Below are positions 7,774 through 16,783 of a stretch of 40,959 nt of DNA, piece by piece. The notes beneath the pieces are model-generated. The model did no database searches and was not told where the DNA came from. It worked only from the letters and a program-made list of their open reading frames with translations. The stretch lies in contig NZ_WQNH01000044.1 in assembly GCF_009812055.1 (NCBI RefSeq), positions 1 through 40,959 on the forward strand. Direction: 5' to 3'. Numbering within the stretch: position 1 is the stretch's first letter; each line of letters starts with the position of its first letter. The stretch comes from Chelativorans xinjiangensis. GTDB taxonomy: Bacteria; Pseudomonadota; Alphaproteobacteria; Rhizobiales; Rhizobiaceae. The position numbers and the translations under genes are program-made.

Positions 7774-8604
7774 TCAGCCCTCGATGAAGGCGAGCAGATC
7801 AGGGTTGATCACGTCGGCATGTGTGGTCAGCATGCCGTGCGGATAGCCTTCGTAAATCTTCAGCGCACCATTTTTCAGGAGCTTTAAGGCAAGCCGCGCG
7901 GAGTTGTCGATTGGCACGATCTGGTCGTCATCGCCGTGCATCACGAGCGTCGGCACGTCGATTTTCTTGAGGTCCTCGGTGAAGTCCGTTTCGGAGAAGG
8001 CCTTGATGCCGTCGTAATGTGCCTTGGCGCCGCCCATCATGCCCTGCCGCCACCAGTTCTGGATCATTCCGGTCGAGACCTTCGCGTCGGCCCGGTTGAA
8101 GCCATAGAAAGGTCCGCTCGCAACATCGAGGTAGAACTGTGAGCGATTGGTGGCGAGCTGTGCCCGGAAGCCGTCGAAGACCTCGATCGGAAGCCCGCCG
8201 GGGTTCGATGGCGTTCTCAGCATGATCGGTGGCACGGCGCCGACCATTACGAGCTTGGCGACGCGGCCGGCACCGTGGCGTGCTACGTAGGCCGCCGCTT
8301 CGCCACCGCCAGTCGAGTGACCGATATGGATGGCGTCACGCAGGTCAAGCTTGGCGGCAAGCGCCGCGACATCGGCGGCGTAATGGGCGATATCGTGGTC
8401 GTCGCTAACCTGCGTCGAGCGTCCGTGCCCACGACGATCGTGGGCGATGACACGGTAGCCCTTGCTTAGAAAATAAAGCAACTGCGCGTCCCAATCGTCG
8501 GAGGAAAGCGGCCAACCGTGGTGGAACACGATCGGCTGACCGGAGCCCCAGTCCTTGTAGAAGATCTCGATGCCATCCTCAGTCTTGATGAAATTTTGCA
8601 TCAT
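7774..8604 (-). CDS. Alpha/beta hydrolase, cofactor-free haloperoxidase/esterase type
   Basis: This 276-residue hydrolase resembles non-haem chloroperoxidases and aryl esterases. It has the oxyanion-side motif [11 protein letters not shown], the nucleophile elbow GHSTGG (S97), an acidic residue in [12 protein letters not shown] and the catalytic His in YPHGM. Such proteins hydrolyse esters and can form peracids in vitro; the physiological substrate is unknown. I start at the ATG-ATG pair (8604/8601), about 10 nt after AAAGGA; the track start at 8664 adds a poorly conserved extension. It is the last gene of the minus-strand operon, 138 nt after pirin, and may have its own promoter. Confidence 0.88.
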   Translation of the reverse strand: MMQNFIKTEDGIEIFYKDWGSGQPIVFHHGWPLSSDDWDAQLLYFLSKGYRVIAHDRRGHGRSTQVSDDHDIAHYAADVAALAAKLDLRDAIHIGHSTGGGEAAAYVARHGAGRVAKLVMVGAVPPIMLRTPSNPGGLPIEVFDGFRAQLATNRSQFYLDVASGPFYGFNRADAKVSTGMIQNWWRQGMMGGAKAHYDGIKAFSETDFTEDLKKIDVPTLVMHGDDDQIVPIDNSARLALKLLKNGALKIYEGYPHGMLTTHADVINPDLLAFIEG

Positions 8605-8742
8605 GGAAGTCATTCCTTTGCTTTTGGTTTGAGATGGAGGAAGGATGATGTCACGAATTACCAACTTCAGCTGTCTGCAAGCCGTTAGCCGGAAGCGGCC
8701 TGAAGACAGTAAATTTCCGCAAACCTGATTATTCTTCCGACG

Positions 8743-9687
8743 TTATTTCAGGTTATCCGGTAGCGGAATGAATTCGGCGTCATCGCCCGGGGGGAGGCGG
8801 AAGCGTCCGTGTTCCCAATCGCCTTGCCGCCAGGCTTCTTTCGCCGCATCGATCTTTTCCTGCGAAGAGGCGACGAAGTTCCAGGAGATGTAGCGGGGGC
8901 CGTTCATGGTCTCACCACCGAGCACCATCAGTCGGGCGCCCTGCTCTCCGGCGGTCAGGCTGATCCGGTCGCCGGGGCGGAATACCATCATCCGACCGGC
9001 CTCAAAGGTTTCGCCTGCCACGACAACGGCACCCTCGACGACATAGGCGCCGCGATCTTCATGATCGTCGGGCAACGGCAATTTCGCATCCGCAGCCAGC
9101 AGGACATCCGCATAGAAGGTTTCCGTGAAGGTCTTGACCGGGGCACGTTCGCCCCAGGCGGAGCCGAAGATCAGACGAATCTGCTTGCCACCTTCTTCAA
9201 GGAAGGGCAGCGCCTCGCGCCCATGGTGCTCGAAGGCGGCTTCCGTCTCTTCGTACCGCTCAGGCAGGGCAACCCAAGTCTGAATACCGTAAAGCGCGCC
9301 GGGTTGATGGCGCATCGCTTCACTCGTGCGCTCGGAATGCGTGACGCCATTGCCGGCGATCATCCAGTTCACCTCGCCAGGGTAGATCATTTGTTCGGTG
9401 CCGAGGCTGTCGCGATGCTGGAACTCGCCCTTGTAGAGATAGGTCACCGTGGCAAGGCCGATGTGCGGATGCGGGCGCACATCGATGCCGTTGCCGGTGA
9501 CGAATTCCGCTGGCCCCATCTGGTCGAAGAAGATGAATGGGCCGACCATCTGCCGGGCCGGCGCCGGCAAGGCACGCCGAACCTCGAATCCGCCAAGGTC
9601 GCGAGCGCGGGGAATAATGAGCGTTTCGATGGCGTCAATGCCACCCTGTTGCGGGCAGTCCGGGGATTGGGTGGGGTTCCAACTCAT
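8743..9687 (-). CDS. Pirin family protein (quercetinase-like bicupin)
   Basis: This 314-residue bicupin has the pirin signature PFIFFDQMGPAEF near residue 50 and metal-binding histidines in RPHPHIGLATVTYLYKG, followed by HRDSLG and VTHSERTS. The C-terminal cupin half is present (VVVAGETFEAGRMMVFRPGD and the tail GRYISW-like segment). Bacterial pirins such as YhhW oxidise quercetin-type flavonols in vitro. AAAGGAA precedes the ATG. It follows the MFS gene by 45 nt and is part of an operon that otherwise looks directed at quinone or aromatic electrophiles, which suits a flavonoid- or phenol-related role. Confidence 0.92.
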   Translation of the reverse strand: MSWNPTQSPDCPQQGGIDAIETLIIPRARDLGGFEVRRALPAPARQMVGPFIFFDQMGPAEFVTGNGIDVRPHPHIGLATVTYLYKGEFQHRDSLGTEQMIYPGEVNWMIAGNGVTHSERTSEAMRHQPGALYGIQTWVALPERYEETEAAFEHHGREALPFLEEGGKQIRLIFGSAWGERAPVKTFTETFYADVLLAADAKLPLPDDHEDRGAYVVEGAVVVAGETFEAGRMMVFRPGDRISLTAGEQGARLMVLGGETMNGPRYISWNFVASSQEKIDAAKEAWRQGDWEHGRFRLPPGDDAEFIPLPDNLK

Positions 9688-9732
9688 GTCGGGTTCCTTT
9701 GGTTATTCGTTGGTGTGCTTGGACACAGATAT

Positions 9733-11322
9733 TTAGACTGGCTTGAGCAAGTGCCGAACGATCGGCGGTTGATCCCCGACGTGGAACGCGTTCAGCGTCA
9801 CCTGATCGAGTTGGTCGGCCTGGGTCACCCGCGCATGCTGGCGCTGATGCTCGATCCAACTTTCGACAATGAAGGACTCAACCACCCGTCCCGGCTCGGC
9901 CACGTCCTCCCAGACATCCCAGCGGATGGCGCCGTCACGTTGTCGGACGGATCGAAATCGGCGAAGAGCTGTCACGAACTCCGCGAGTCGGGCCGGATCG
10001 ACCCGGTACTCGATCTCGATCAGGACCGGGCCGCGATCGCCCTCGGGCGGGACCGAAACCACGGGCTCGGCCCAATGGTGCGACGGTGTCAGATCCGTCG
10101 TGGAATCCTTCGGCAGACGCCAATAATGGGCCAGGATCAGCGCCACGGCCTGGCCAACGGCCGCCACGGTCAGTGCGGTGCCGACGCCGGTACGTGCTGC
10201 GATCGAGCCCCAAAGGACACTGCCACCCGTCATCCCTCCCTGGAACACCAGAAGATAGACGGCCAGCGCGCGGGCCTTGACCCAGCCGGGCGAGGCCATT
10301 TGCGCGGCGACATTGAGGGAGGTAAGCATCCCAATCCAGGCGAAGCCCGCAATCAACATTACGGCGCCCGCGATCCATGCGTCCGACACAAGCGCCAGTG
10401 TCAGGGTGGCGCCGGCGAACAAGAGTGTCGCGCCAATGGATATCGTATTGGCGGGAACCTGCTTGCGCAGCCGCTTGAGAAGAAGCGCACCAATGACTGC
10501 GCCGGCCCCCATGCAACCGAGAAGCGCACCATAACCGGCCGCGTCCAGCCCAAGCCCGCGCCGGGCGACCAGTGGAAGCATGGCCCAGAGCGCGCTGGCA
10601 AACACGAAAAAGCCGACCGCACGGATCAGGACGACGCGCATCGCGGCAGAGTGGCGGGCATAGCGATAGCCGGCCTTCAGCGCGCCGATGAAATGCTCGG
10701 GCGGCAAGCTGCGCATGGTTCCCGGACGCTTCCAGGTGAACAGAACCGCAAGCACCGCAACGACTGAAAGTGCGTTTAGCGCAAAAACGGCGGGCGTCCC
10801 GGCGAGTGCGACGATCACTCCACCGAGTGCCGGGCCGATGGCGCGCGAAATATTGACGCCCAGGCTGTTGAGCGCCACCGCATCCGGCAAAGCGAACCGG
10901 TCGACCAATTCCGGGACGATGGCCTGAAACACTGGAGCGCTGAGCGCTGCTGCGGTACCGAGCACAAAGGTCGCGGCCAGCAGCCCATAGGGCGTCGTAA
11001 GCCCTTGCCATGTGAGAAGAGCCAGGACTGCGGCGGCAATGAGCCCAAGGGCCTGCGCGGCCAGCAGCATACGGCGGCGGTCGATGATGTCAGCGAGCGC
11101 CCCCGCAGGAAGAGCGAACAGGAACATCGGCAATGTCGTTGCTGCCTGGACAAGAGCAACGAGCAGAGGGCTAGGCGACAGTGAAGTCATTAGCCAGCCT
11201 GCCCCCACATCGTGCATCCATGTGCCGATGTTTGAGATGATTGTCGCGATCCACAGCGCCCGGAAGACCGGGAAACTCAGCGGACCCGCGGCGCTCCCGA
11301 GTTTCGCCTCTGATGCCATCAT
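9733..11322 (-). CDS. MFS transporter (MFS_3/EntS type) with soluble C-terminal domain
   Basis: Residues about 15-410 form a 12-helix major facilitator of the MFS_3 type (early motif PVFRALWIATIISNIGTWM, then repeated hydrophobic spans). Members export siderophores, drugs or metabolites. Beyond the membrane part is a soluble domain of about 100 residues (IEIEYRVDPARLAEFV, then VVESFIVESWIEHQRQH), which looks like the dimeric alpha-beta barrel fold of antibiotic-biosynthesis-monooxygenase-like proteins. The start is at the tandem ATG (11322/11319), 5-8 nt after AGGAG; an upstream ATG at 11340 lacks a good site. It is 92 nt downstream of the amidohydrolase gene and probably exports a toxic aromatic or its product. 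Confidence 0.88.
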   Translation of the reverse strand: MMASEAKLGSAAGPLSFPVFRALWIATIISNIGTWMHDVGAGWLMTSLSPSPLLVALVQAATTLPMFLFALPAGALADIIDRRRMLLAAQALGLIAAAVLALLTWQGLTTPYGLLAATFVLGTAAALSAPVFQAIVPELVDRFALPDAVALNSLGVNISRAIGPALGGVIVALAGTPAVFALNALSVVAVLAVLFTWKRPGTMRSLPPEHFIGALKAGYRYARHSAAMRVVLIRAVGFFVFASALWAMLPLVARRGLGLDAAGYGALLGCMGAGAVIGALLLKRLRKQVPANTISIGATLLFAGATLTLALVSDAWIAGAVMLIAGFAWIGMLTSLNVAAQMASPGWVKARALAVYLLVFQGGMTGGSVLWGSIAARTGVGTALTVAAVGQAVALILAHYWRLPKDSTTDLTPSHHWAEPVVSVPPEGDRGPVLIEIEYRVDPARLAEFVTALRRFRSVRQRDGAIRWDVWEDVAEPGRVVESFIVESWIEHQRQHARVTQADQLDQVTLNAFHVGDQPPIVRHLLKPV

Positions 11323-11414
11323 CTCCGCTCCTGTCGCCATCCCGAAGGTGGTCAGCTTGGTTTGATAGGGCGACGCGTGCGTCGTTCATGCTCCGGTTCG
11401 CTTCCGCCGGCCTG

Positions 11415-13265
11415 TCAGACGGCCCAGCATCCGCAACCGAATGCACCCCAGAAAGTGCGAGCGTCGGAGACTGGAACATTTGTGCCAAGAGCGGCGGCAT
11501 GATCGTGGCCGTGAACCGCGCAGTCGTTCGTGCAGCCGCAATGCACCGAGAGCTTCTGGCGCGTCTCTGGCGTCTTGAAATATCCGCCGAAGGTTGCGAC
11601 CGGCGACCAGTCGGGCATCGGCGCGGGCAGTTCCGGCGCGAGCGGTGCATAGTCGCCGTCACCATGCACGACTTTGCCACCGAGCACTGTCAGCACCGAG
11701 CGCAGGTGCACGATATCCTTCTCGGGGACCGCGAAGTAGTCGTCGGACAGGACGGCAAGGTCGGCGAGCTGCCCCTTCTTGATCTGCCCCTTCTTGCCCT
11801 CCTCATTCGAAAACCATGTGTTGGCCTCGGTCCAGAGCCTGAGTGCTGTTTCGCGGTCGAGACGATTGGCCTGCGGATAGAGGCGCATCCCGCCTACTGT
11901 GTAAGAGGTCACGAGCCAGGAGAGCGAGACCCAGGGACTATAGCTCGCCACACGCGTTGCATCGGTGCCGGCGCCCACCGGGACGCCCGCCGACAGCATC
12001 TTCTGGATTGGTGGCGTGCGCTCGGCTGCCTTCGCCCCATACCGCTCGACGAAGTATTCGCCCTGATAAGCCATGCGGTGCTGCACGGCGATACCACCGC
12101 CAAGGGTCGCGGTCCGATCGATGCTGCGATCGCTGATCGTCTCGGCATGGTCGAAGAACCAGTTGATGCCCGAGAGGGGAATATCGCGGTTGACCTTCTC
12201 GAACACGTCGAGTGCTCGGCTGATGGTCTCATCATAGGTGGCGTGCAGGCGCCAGGGCCACTTGTTCTCCGCGAGCAGACGGATGACAGGCTCCAGATCT
12301 GTTTCCATCTCCGGTGGCATGTCTGGTCGCTCGACCCTGAAGTCCTCGAAGTCGGCGGCGGAGTAGACCAGCATTTCGCCTGCGCCATTGTGACGGTAGG
12401 TGTCGTCGCCGTGCCCGGGCGATACCTGTTTCACCCAGGACGAAAAGTCGGTCATTTCCTCTTTCGGCTTCTGGGTAAAGAGGTTGTAGCTGACGCGGAC
12501 CGTCATCTGGCCCTCGGCATGCAGCTTCTCGATGATCTCGTAATCGTCGGGATAGTTCTGGAAGCCGCCGCCGGCGTCGATCACGCTGGTGACGCCCAGG
12601 GCGTTGATCTCGCGCATGAAGTGGCGCGTCGAGTTGATCTGGTACTCGGGCAATAGCTTCGGCCCCTTTGCCAGGGTCGAATAAAGGATCGTCGCATTCG
12701 GCTGTGCGAGCAAAAGGCCGGACGGGTTGCCGGCTGCGTCTCGGACGATCTCGCCGCCCGGAGGATTGGGCGTGTCCTTGTTGTAGCCGACAACGCGCAG
12801 CGCGGCGGCGTTCAGCAAGGCCCGATCATACAGGTGAAGGATGAAAACCGGGGTATCCGGCGCAACAGCGTTCAATTCGTCTATGGTCGGCAGGCGCTTT
12901 TCGGCGAACTGGTGCTCGGTGAAACCGCCGACGACGCGCACCCATTGGGGTGCGGGCGTGCGCTCCACCTGTGCTTTCAGCATCGCCATGGCATCGGACA
13001 GGCTCGGCACCCCGTCCCAGCGAAGCTCCATATTGTAGTTTAGCCCACCACGGATGACGTGCGTATGGCTGTCAATGAGCCCCGGAATGACACGGCGCCC
13101 CTTGACATCAATGACCGTCGCATCAGGAGCCGCGGCGCGGACCTCTGCCTCGCAGCCGACAATGACAAAGCGCCCGTCACGGATCGCGATGGCCTCCGCC
13201 GCCGGTTTCTGTCGGTCGAGGGTCGTCACCTTGGCATTGACGATAATCAGGTCATTTTCAGGCAT
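11415..13265 (-). CDS. YtcJ-like amidohydrolase (Amidohydrolase_3) with Cys/His-rich tail
   Basis: This 616-residue metal hydrolase belongs to the Amidohydrolase_3/YtcJ group, which includes N-substituted formamide deformylase. The metal-binding HTH of the barrel is in GLIDSHTHVIRGG; later ligands include a His in RLHATYDE, FDHAET and the Asp in GAGTDATR. GAGGAATGT precedes the chosen ATG at 13265 (an earlier ATG at 13286 is weaker). The C-terminus has an unusual extension after about residue 570 with C-G-C, N-D-C-A-V-H-G-H-D-H and a final F-G-C-G-C-W, suggesting an extra metal site. The substrate is unknown. It sits within the putative quinone/aromatic operon between DoxX and the exporter. 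Confidence 0.88.
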   Translation of the reverse strand: MPENDLIIVNAKVTTLDRQKPAAEAIAIRDGRFVIVGCEAEVRAAAPDATVIDVKGRRVIPGLIDSHTHVIRGGLNYNMELRWDGVPSLSDAMAMLKAQVERTPAPQWVRVVGGFTEHQFAEKRLPTIDELNAVAPDTPVFILHLYDRALLNAAALRVVGYNKDTPNPPGGEIVRDAAGNPSGLLLAQPNATILYSTLAKGPKLLPEYQINSTRHFMREINALGVTSVIDAGGGFQNYPDDYEIIEKLHAEGQMTVRVSYNLFTQKPKEEMTDFSSWVKQVSPGHGDDTYRHNGAGEMLVYSAADFEDFRVERPDMPPEMETDLEPVIRLLAENKWPWRLHATYDETISRALDVFEKVNRDIPLSGINWFFDHAETISDRSIDRTATLGGGIAVQHRMAYQGEYFVERYGAKAAERTPPIQKMLSAGVPVGAGTDATRVASYSPWVSLSWLVTSYTVGGMRLYPQANRLDRETALRLWTEANTWFSNEEGKKGQIKKGQLADLAVLSDDYFAVPEKDIVHLRSVLTVLGGKVVHGDGDYAPLAPELPAPMPDWSPVATFGGYFKTPETRQKLSVHCGCTNDCAVHGHDHAAALGTNVPVSDARTFWGAFGCGCWAV

Positions 13266-13382
13266 CACATTCCTCTTCGCAGGCATGCGGGATGAAGACC
13301 GGGCTTTCGCAACGACATTTCAGCCGTCCGACGTCAGATGGGCCGACACTGGCACTTGCCGCGGCGTCCATGCGATTTAGTC

Positions 13383-13826
13383 TCACAATGCGCTCCTTTT
13401 TCTTTCAGAGGTAGCGCGAGAATTTTCTTTGAGATCGAGCCAGGCCACGAGAAGGAACCCTCCGACCAGCCCAAGATGTTCAAAGAAGGAATTGGCGGTC
13501 ATGAACCGCTCTTGTCCTGGGGGAAGTTCCCAAAACCGCAGTGCAATTGCGGTCGCGAGCAACGTGAATCCCCCAAGGGCAAGCGCCCCGAGCCACCGCA
13601 GGAATCCGGTCAGGACCATCGCCGAGCCGACGAGTTCCAGCGCGATCACCAGCGCAGCGAACAGTGCCGGTGGGTTCAGCCCAAAATCTGCCATCTCTGC
13701 CGTGGCGCCCGAGAAATCAGTGAGCTTGATCAGAGCGCCCTGAATGTAAGCGGCACACAGTCCCAGATAAGCGACGAACCGCATCGCGCCGAAGGGCTGG
13801 TTGCTCTCCTCAATTCTGAATGACAT
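13383..13826 (-). CDS. DoxX family membrane protein
   Basis: This 147-residue protein has four predicted membrane spans (roughly 16-36, 53-73, 79-99 and 117-137) and the DoxX layout, including a GALIKLTDF segment after the first helix and an RFWELPPGQERFM loop. DoxX proteins act in thiosulfate/quinone redox and oxidative-stress modules in several bacteria; the activity of this one is unknown. The ATG at 13826 lies inside the end of the preceding acetyltransferase gene (17-nt overlap), so translation is coupled. An upstream in-frame ATG at 13907 would lie deeper in that gene and is unlikely. The next gene starts 117 nt downstream. Confidence 0.88.
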   Translation of the reverse strand: MSFRIEESNQPFGAMRFVAYLGLCAAYIQGALIKLTDFSGATAEMADFGLNPPALFAALVIALELVGSAMVLTGFLRWLGALALGGFTLLATAIALRFWELPPGQERFMTANSFFEHLGLVGGFLLVAWLDLKENSRATSERKRSAL

Positions 13827-14112
13827 CGGCCCACTCGGGGTGTTTGAGCGATTGGGCGCGCACAAAAGGGCAAAGCGGAATGATGCGCTGTCGTTTTGCG
13901 CGGGCATCTCCGATCAGGCGGTTGACGAGGGCCGCGGCCGCCCCGGTGCCTCGCATGGTATCGGGGACGAAGGTGTGATCGGCGATGATCAACACATCCG
14001 ACACCTTCGAGATGGTCAGTTCCCCTTCGCCTTCCACCCCGTCGATGCGCGCGACGTAGCGCCCTTTGCGATCTTGATCTTCATAGGAAATCCGCACGGC
14101 ATTCTGGGGCAT
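13810..14112 (-). CDS. Small GNAT-like N-acetyltransferase (YjdJ/Acetyltransf_CG type)
   Basis: This 100-residue protein matches the short GCN5-related family whose members are about 90-100 residues. It carries LIIADHTFVPDTMRGTGAAA, the acetyl-CoA loop, and a C-terminal CPFVRAQSLKHPEWADVI motif typical of this group. The ATG at 14112 is preceded by GAGGAA; the longer frame to 14166 lacks a site. The acetyl acceptor is unknown. The gene overlaps doxX and follows the isochorismatase-fold gene by 66 nt. It recurs in this operon type in proteobacteria, as I recall. Confidence 0.88.
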   Translation of the reverse strand: MPQNAVRISYEDQDRKGRYVARIDGVEGEGELTISKVSDVLIIADHTFVPDTMRGTGAAAALVNRLIGDARAKRQRIIPLCPFVRAQSLKHPEWADVIQN

Positions 14113-14178
14113 CACTTGTTCCTCGGGCGAAGGGTGGAGCGGTGACCCGCCATTGAGCCAGGCCACGGTTGGCCTTGT

Positions 14179-14868
14179 TTAGGCGGGCTTCGGATCGAGG
14201 CGCGGCGCGTTGTGGATGCTGCGCGACGGCGCTTTATGTACCATCGTATAGGCGTAATCGACGCCGATACCGTAGGCGCCCGAATGCTCTTTCACGATAG
14301 CGAGCGTCGCGTCGTAAGTTTCCTTGCGGGCCCAATCACGCTGCCATTCAAGCAGCACCTGTTGCCAGGTTACCGGCACAACGCCGACTTGGATCATGCG
14401 GTCCATGGCGTATTTGTGGGCATCGACCGAGGTACCACCCGAAGCGTCGGCCACCATGTAGATCTCGTAATCGGTGTCCTTTAGGCAGGAGAGCGCGAAG
14501 GACAGATTGCAGACTTCGGTCCAGAGGCCCGAGACTACAACCTTCTTGCGTCCGTTCGCCGCGTTTGTGGCCAACGCCTCGCGCACCTTCAGATCGTCCC
14601 AGGAGTTCATCGAGGTCCGCTCCAGAAGCGGAGCCTCCGGGAAAACATCGAGCAGTTCCGGGTAGGTCGGGCCGGAGAATCCGTCGGTCTCCACCGTGGT
14701 GATGGCCACCGGCACGCCGAAGACCTTTGCTGCCTTGGCGAGCGCCACGGTGTTGTTCTTCAGCACCTGGCGGTCGATTGATTGGACGCCGAAGGCCATC
14801 TGCGGCTGATGGTCAATGAAAATAACCTGACTGTTCTGCGGGGTAAGGACTTCGAGTTTGCCGGACAT
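14179..14868 (-). CDS. Isochorismatase-fold hydrolase, YcaC-like
   Basis: This 229-residue cysteine hydrolase has the family's catalytic Asp in VIFIDHQPQM (D19) and nucleophile Cys in VVSGLWTEVC (C120), with the following cis-peptide region. It is closest to the YcaC group, proteins of unknown physiological substrate. The usual catalytic Lys region reads LLERTSMNSWDD, where I see Arg84 rather than Lys; this deserves an alignment. AGGAG precedes the ATG at 14868 by 7 nt. It lies mid-operon between the XapX and acetyltransferase genes. Confidence 0.88.
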   Translation of the reverse strand: MSGKLEVLTPQNSQVIFIDHQPQMAFGVQSIDRQVLKNNTVALAKAAKVFGVPVAITTVETDGFSGPTYPELLDVFPEAPLLERTSMNSWDDLKVREALATNAANGRKKVVVSGLWTEVCNLSFALSCLKDTDYEIYMVADASGGTSVDAHKYAMDRMIQVGVVPVTWQQVLLEWQRDWARKETYDATLAIVKEHSGAYGIGVDYAYTMVHKAPSRSIHNAPRLDPKPA

Positions 14869-14911
14869 GGTTTTCTCCTGATGCCTCGTCGGAATAATTT
14901 TTCTGATGCGG

Positions 14912-15163
14912 TCAGATCGCATCGCTGTCCTTCACCGCCTGGTCGGGCTTGTTGAGCGCGAAGGATTTTTCGTGCAGGCAGGCCTGCACGAAACTCGAAT
15001 GGCCCTTGAGCCACTGAATGCCGGCCTCGCCTGCCAGCATACCCAGCAAGCCTAGGAGGGCGATGATCGGTGGCGCCGGGGAGCGGACCGACAGCATCCC
15101 GTACACGACGCCGATCCCGAGACCCGCGAGGAGAGAGATGAGATAAGGTTGGAAGTGGCTCAT
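14912..15163 (-). CDS. XapX domain small membrane protein (DUF1427)
   Basis: This 83-residue protein has two hydrophobic helices (about 7-24 and 30-48) with the XapX pattern LLAGLGIGVVYGML, then SVRSPAPPIIALLGLLGM. XapX domain proteins are small inner-membrane proteins of unknown function. The ATG at 15163 overlaps the stop of the upstream esterase gene as ATGA, so translation is coupled. The longer frame to 15289 runs inside that esterase gene and is not real. Confidence 0.88.
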   Translation of the reverse strand: MSHFQPYLISLLAGLGIGVVYGMLSVRSPAPPIIALLGLLGMLAGEAGIQWLKGHSSFVQACLHEKSFALNKPDQAVKDSDAI

Positions 15164-15789
15164 CGGATCGTCTCCAGGGAATTTGAGGCATCCATAAAGC
15201 GATGCAGGGCGGTCACCTCGGAGGATCGGATCTCGTGTCCGCCCGCCTCGATCAGTGTTTCGACACCCGCATCCTGCGACCTGAACCACTCGATCAGCGC
15301 GACTGATTGCGGCAGCGGACTGATCGGATCGTTCAGGCTGGCACTGATGAAGATTGGCTTACCCTTGAGGCCGGGCTGCGGATCAGGCGTCCAGGGAATG
15401 AGCGGATGGAGCAGAGCCGCGCGCTCGAACATCCGGGGCTCCGCAAAGAGCATCGAGGCGAGAATATTGGCGCCGTTGGAGTAGCCGAATGCATGGATGG
15501 GCCGGCCGGTGTAGTTTGCCTGGACCTCTGCAACGAATTTTAGCATTTTCCGGGTTCGAAGCGCGAGGTCCTCCATATCGTAGACATCCTCGCCCGTACG
15601 ACGGAAAAATCGGTTTGCTCCAAACTCCGATACGTCGCCGCGTGGCGCAACAATGCCGGCGTCTGGGAGCATCTGCCGTAGCAAGTCGCGGAACTGGTAT
15701 TCGTCTCCTCCGGTTCCATGAAAGGCCATGACAACCGGTGCGCCGGGAACGCCATCGTGGCGGAAGCTGTGATAGGAACTGTCAGTCAT
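15160..15789 (-). CDS. Carboxylesterase/phospholipase-like alpha/beta hydrolase (MhqD-like)
   Basis: This 209-residue hydrolase of the phospholipase/carboxylesterase (YpfH/MhqD) group has an HGTGGDE oxyanion motif (24-30), the nucleophile elbow GYSNGA (S104), Asp154 in SLNDPI and His185 in AGGHEI. In Bacillus subtilis, mhqD lies in a quinone-induced operon with the ring-cleaving dioxygenase mhqO, the same pairing as here. A hydrolytic step after ring cleavage, or removal of quinone adducts, is plausible but unproven. It follows the dioxygenase gene by 61 nt; an AGGAGG lies rather far (about 20 nt) from this ATG. Confidence 0.88.
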   Translation of the reverse strand: MTDSSYHSFRHDGVPGAPVVMAFHGTGGDEYQFRDLLRQMLPDAGIVAPRGDVSEFGANRFFRRTGEDVYDMEDLALRTRKMLKFVAEVQANYTGRPIHAFGYSNGANILASMLFAEPRMFERAALLHPLIPWTPDPQPGLKGKPIFISASLNDPISPLPQSVALIEWFRSQDAGVETLIEAGGHEIRSSEVTALHRFMDASNSLETIR

Positions 15790-15850
15790 GATTCACGCTC
15801 GCCGAACCCCTCCTACGGCCAGCATTGGCCGAGGAGGGTATGCGGCGTCC

Positions 15851-16783
15851 TCAATCAGTGAGAGGGACAAGCTGCGCTTCGATCTTTTCGCGGTAAGGCT
15901 CGTAACGGGTCGGCAGTTTCAGGTCCGTGCCGAGATGTGCGGTATCCTCGTCGCGATCGAAGCCGGGTTCGTTGGTCGCCACCTCGAACAACACGCCGCC
16001 GGGCGTGCGGAAGTAGATTGCCCAGAAATAGTCCCGATCGATCACAGGCGTGACCTGATAGCCCGTATCCATCAGCGCCTTGCGCACCTTGAGCTGGGCT
16101 GCGCGATCTTCAACCGCAAAGGCGATGTGATGGACGGAGCCCGCTCCCTGGCGCGCGAATGCAGCCTGCGGCAATGCTTCGAGATCAATCGTGTCAGCGC
16201 CGTTGCCGCCAGGAATGACGTAACGGGTGACATTGCCTTCGGTCTCAGCTCGCTCATATCCCATGAATCCGAGCAATTCGGCTGTCGCGGCGATGTCGTG
16301 CAGGCGCAGCCTGGCACCGCTGAAGCCTCGGATGGCGGCGTTCTCGGAAACCCCGGCCCCAGTCCAGGGAGTGCGGGTGTCGTCCGGCGTTTCGATCAGG
16401 GCGAACCCATCGCCATCCGGCCCCTGGAGCCGCAGCCTGTCGCTGCCGAAGGTTGTGTCGACCTCGAGGTCGGTTGCGCCTTGGGCGGCCAGCCGCTCTT
16501 TCCAGGAAGCCAGGGATCCTTTCGGCACCGAAAACTGGGTTTCTCCGACCTCGCCGACTCCGGGTCGCCCGCGCATCATATGAGCGAAGGGGAAATAGGT
16601 CATCACCGTGCCGGGCGTGCCCACTTCATCGCCGTAGTAGAGATGATAGACACCCGGCTCGTCAAAGTTCACAGTTTTCTTCACCCGACGCAGGCCGAGA
16701 GTGTCGGTGAAGAATTTATTATTCTGTCGGGCATCCGCCGCCATAGACGTGACGTGGTGCAGGCCTTTGATCTCTTTGATCAT
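15851..16783 (-). CDS. Ring-cleaving dioxygenase of the VOC superfamily (MhqO-like)
   Basis: This 310-residue protein has two VOC modules. Metal ligands are visible as His in IKGLHHVTS (about residue 10), His in SVHHIAFAV and Glu in GGVLFEVATN. The layout matches the MhqO/LinE-like hydroquinone dioxygenases, which open the ring of hydroquinone-type compounds. The ATG at 16783 follows AAAGGC; the longer frame reaches into the divergent promoter. It is the first gene of a ten-gene operon and divergent from a LysR regulator. The exact substrate is unknown; quinone/hydroquinone detoxification is inferred from the set of neighbours. Confidence 0.88.
   Translation of the reverse strand: MIKEIKGLHHVTSMAADARQNNKFFTDTLGLRRVKKTVNFDEPGVYHLYYGDEVGTPGTVMTYFPFAHMMRGRPGVGEVGETQFSVPKGSLASWKERLAAQGATDLEVDTTFGSDRLRLQGPDGDGFALIETPDDTRTPWTGAGVSENAAIRGFSGARLRLHDIAATAELLGFMGYERAETEGNVTRYVIPGGNGADTIDLEALPQAAFARQGAGSVHHIAFAVEDRAAQLKVRKALMDTGYQVTPVIDRDYFWAIYFRTPGGVLFEVATNEPGFDRDEDTAHLGTDLKLPTRYEPYREKIEAQLVPLTD

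Noticed and set aside
8809-10767. Very long plus-strand open frame (652 codons) opposite pirin and the MFS gene
   Set aside because: Shadow frame caused by high GC; codes a low-complexity Gly/Arg/His-rich product and conflicts with two clear genes.
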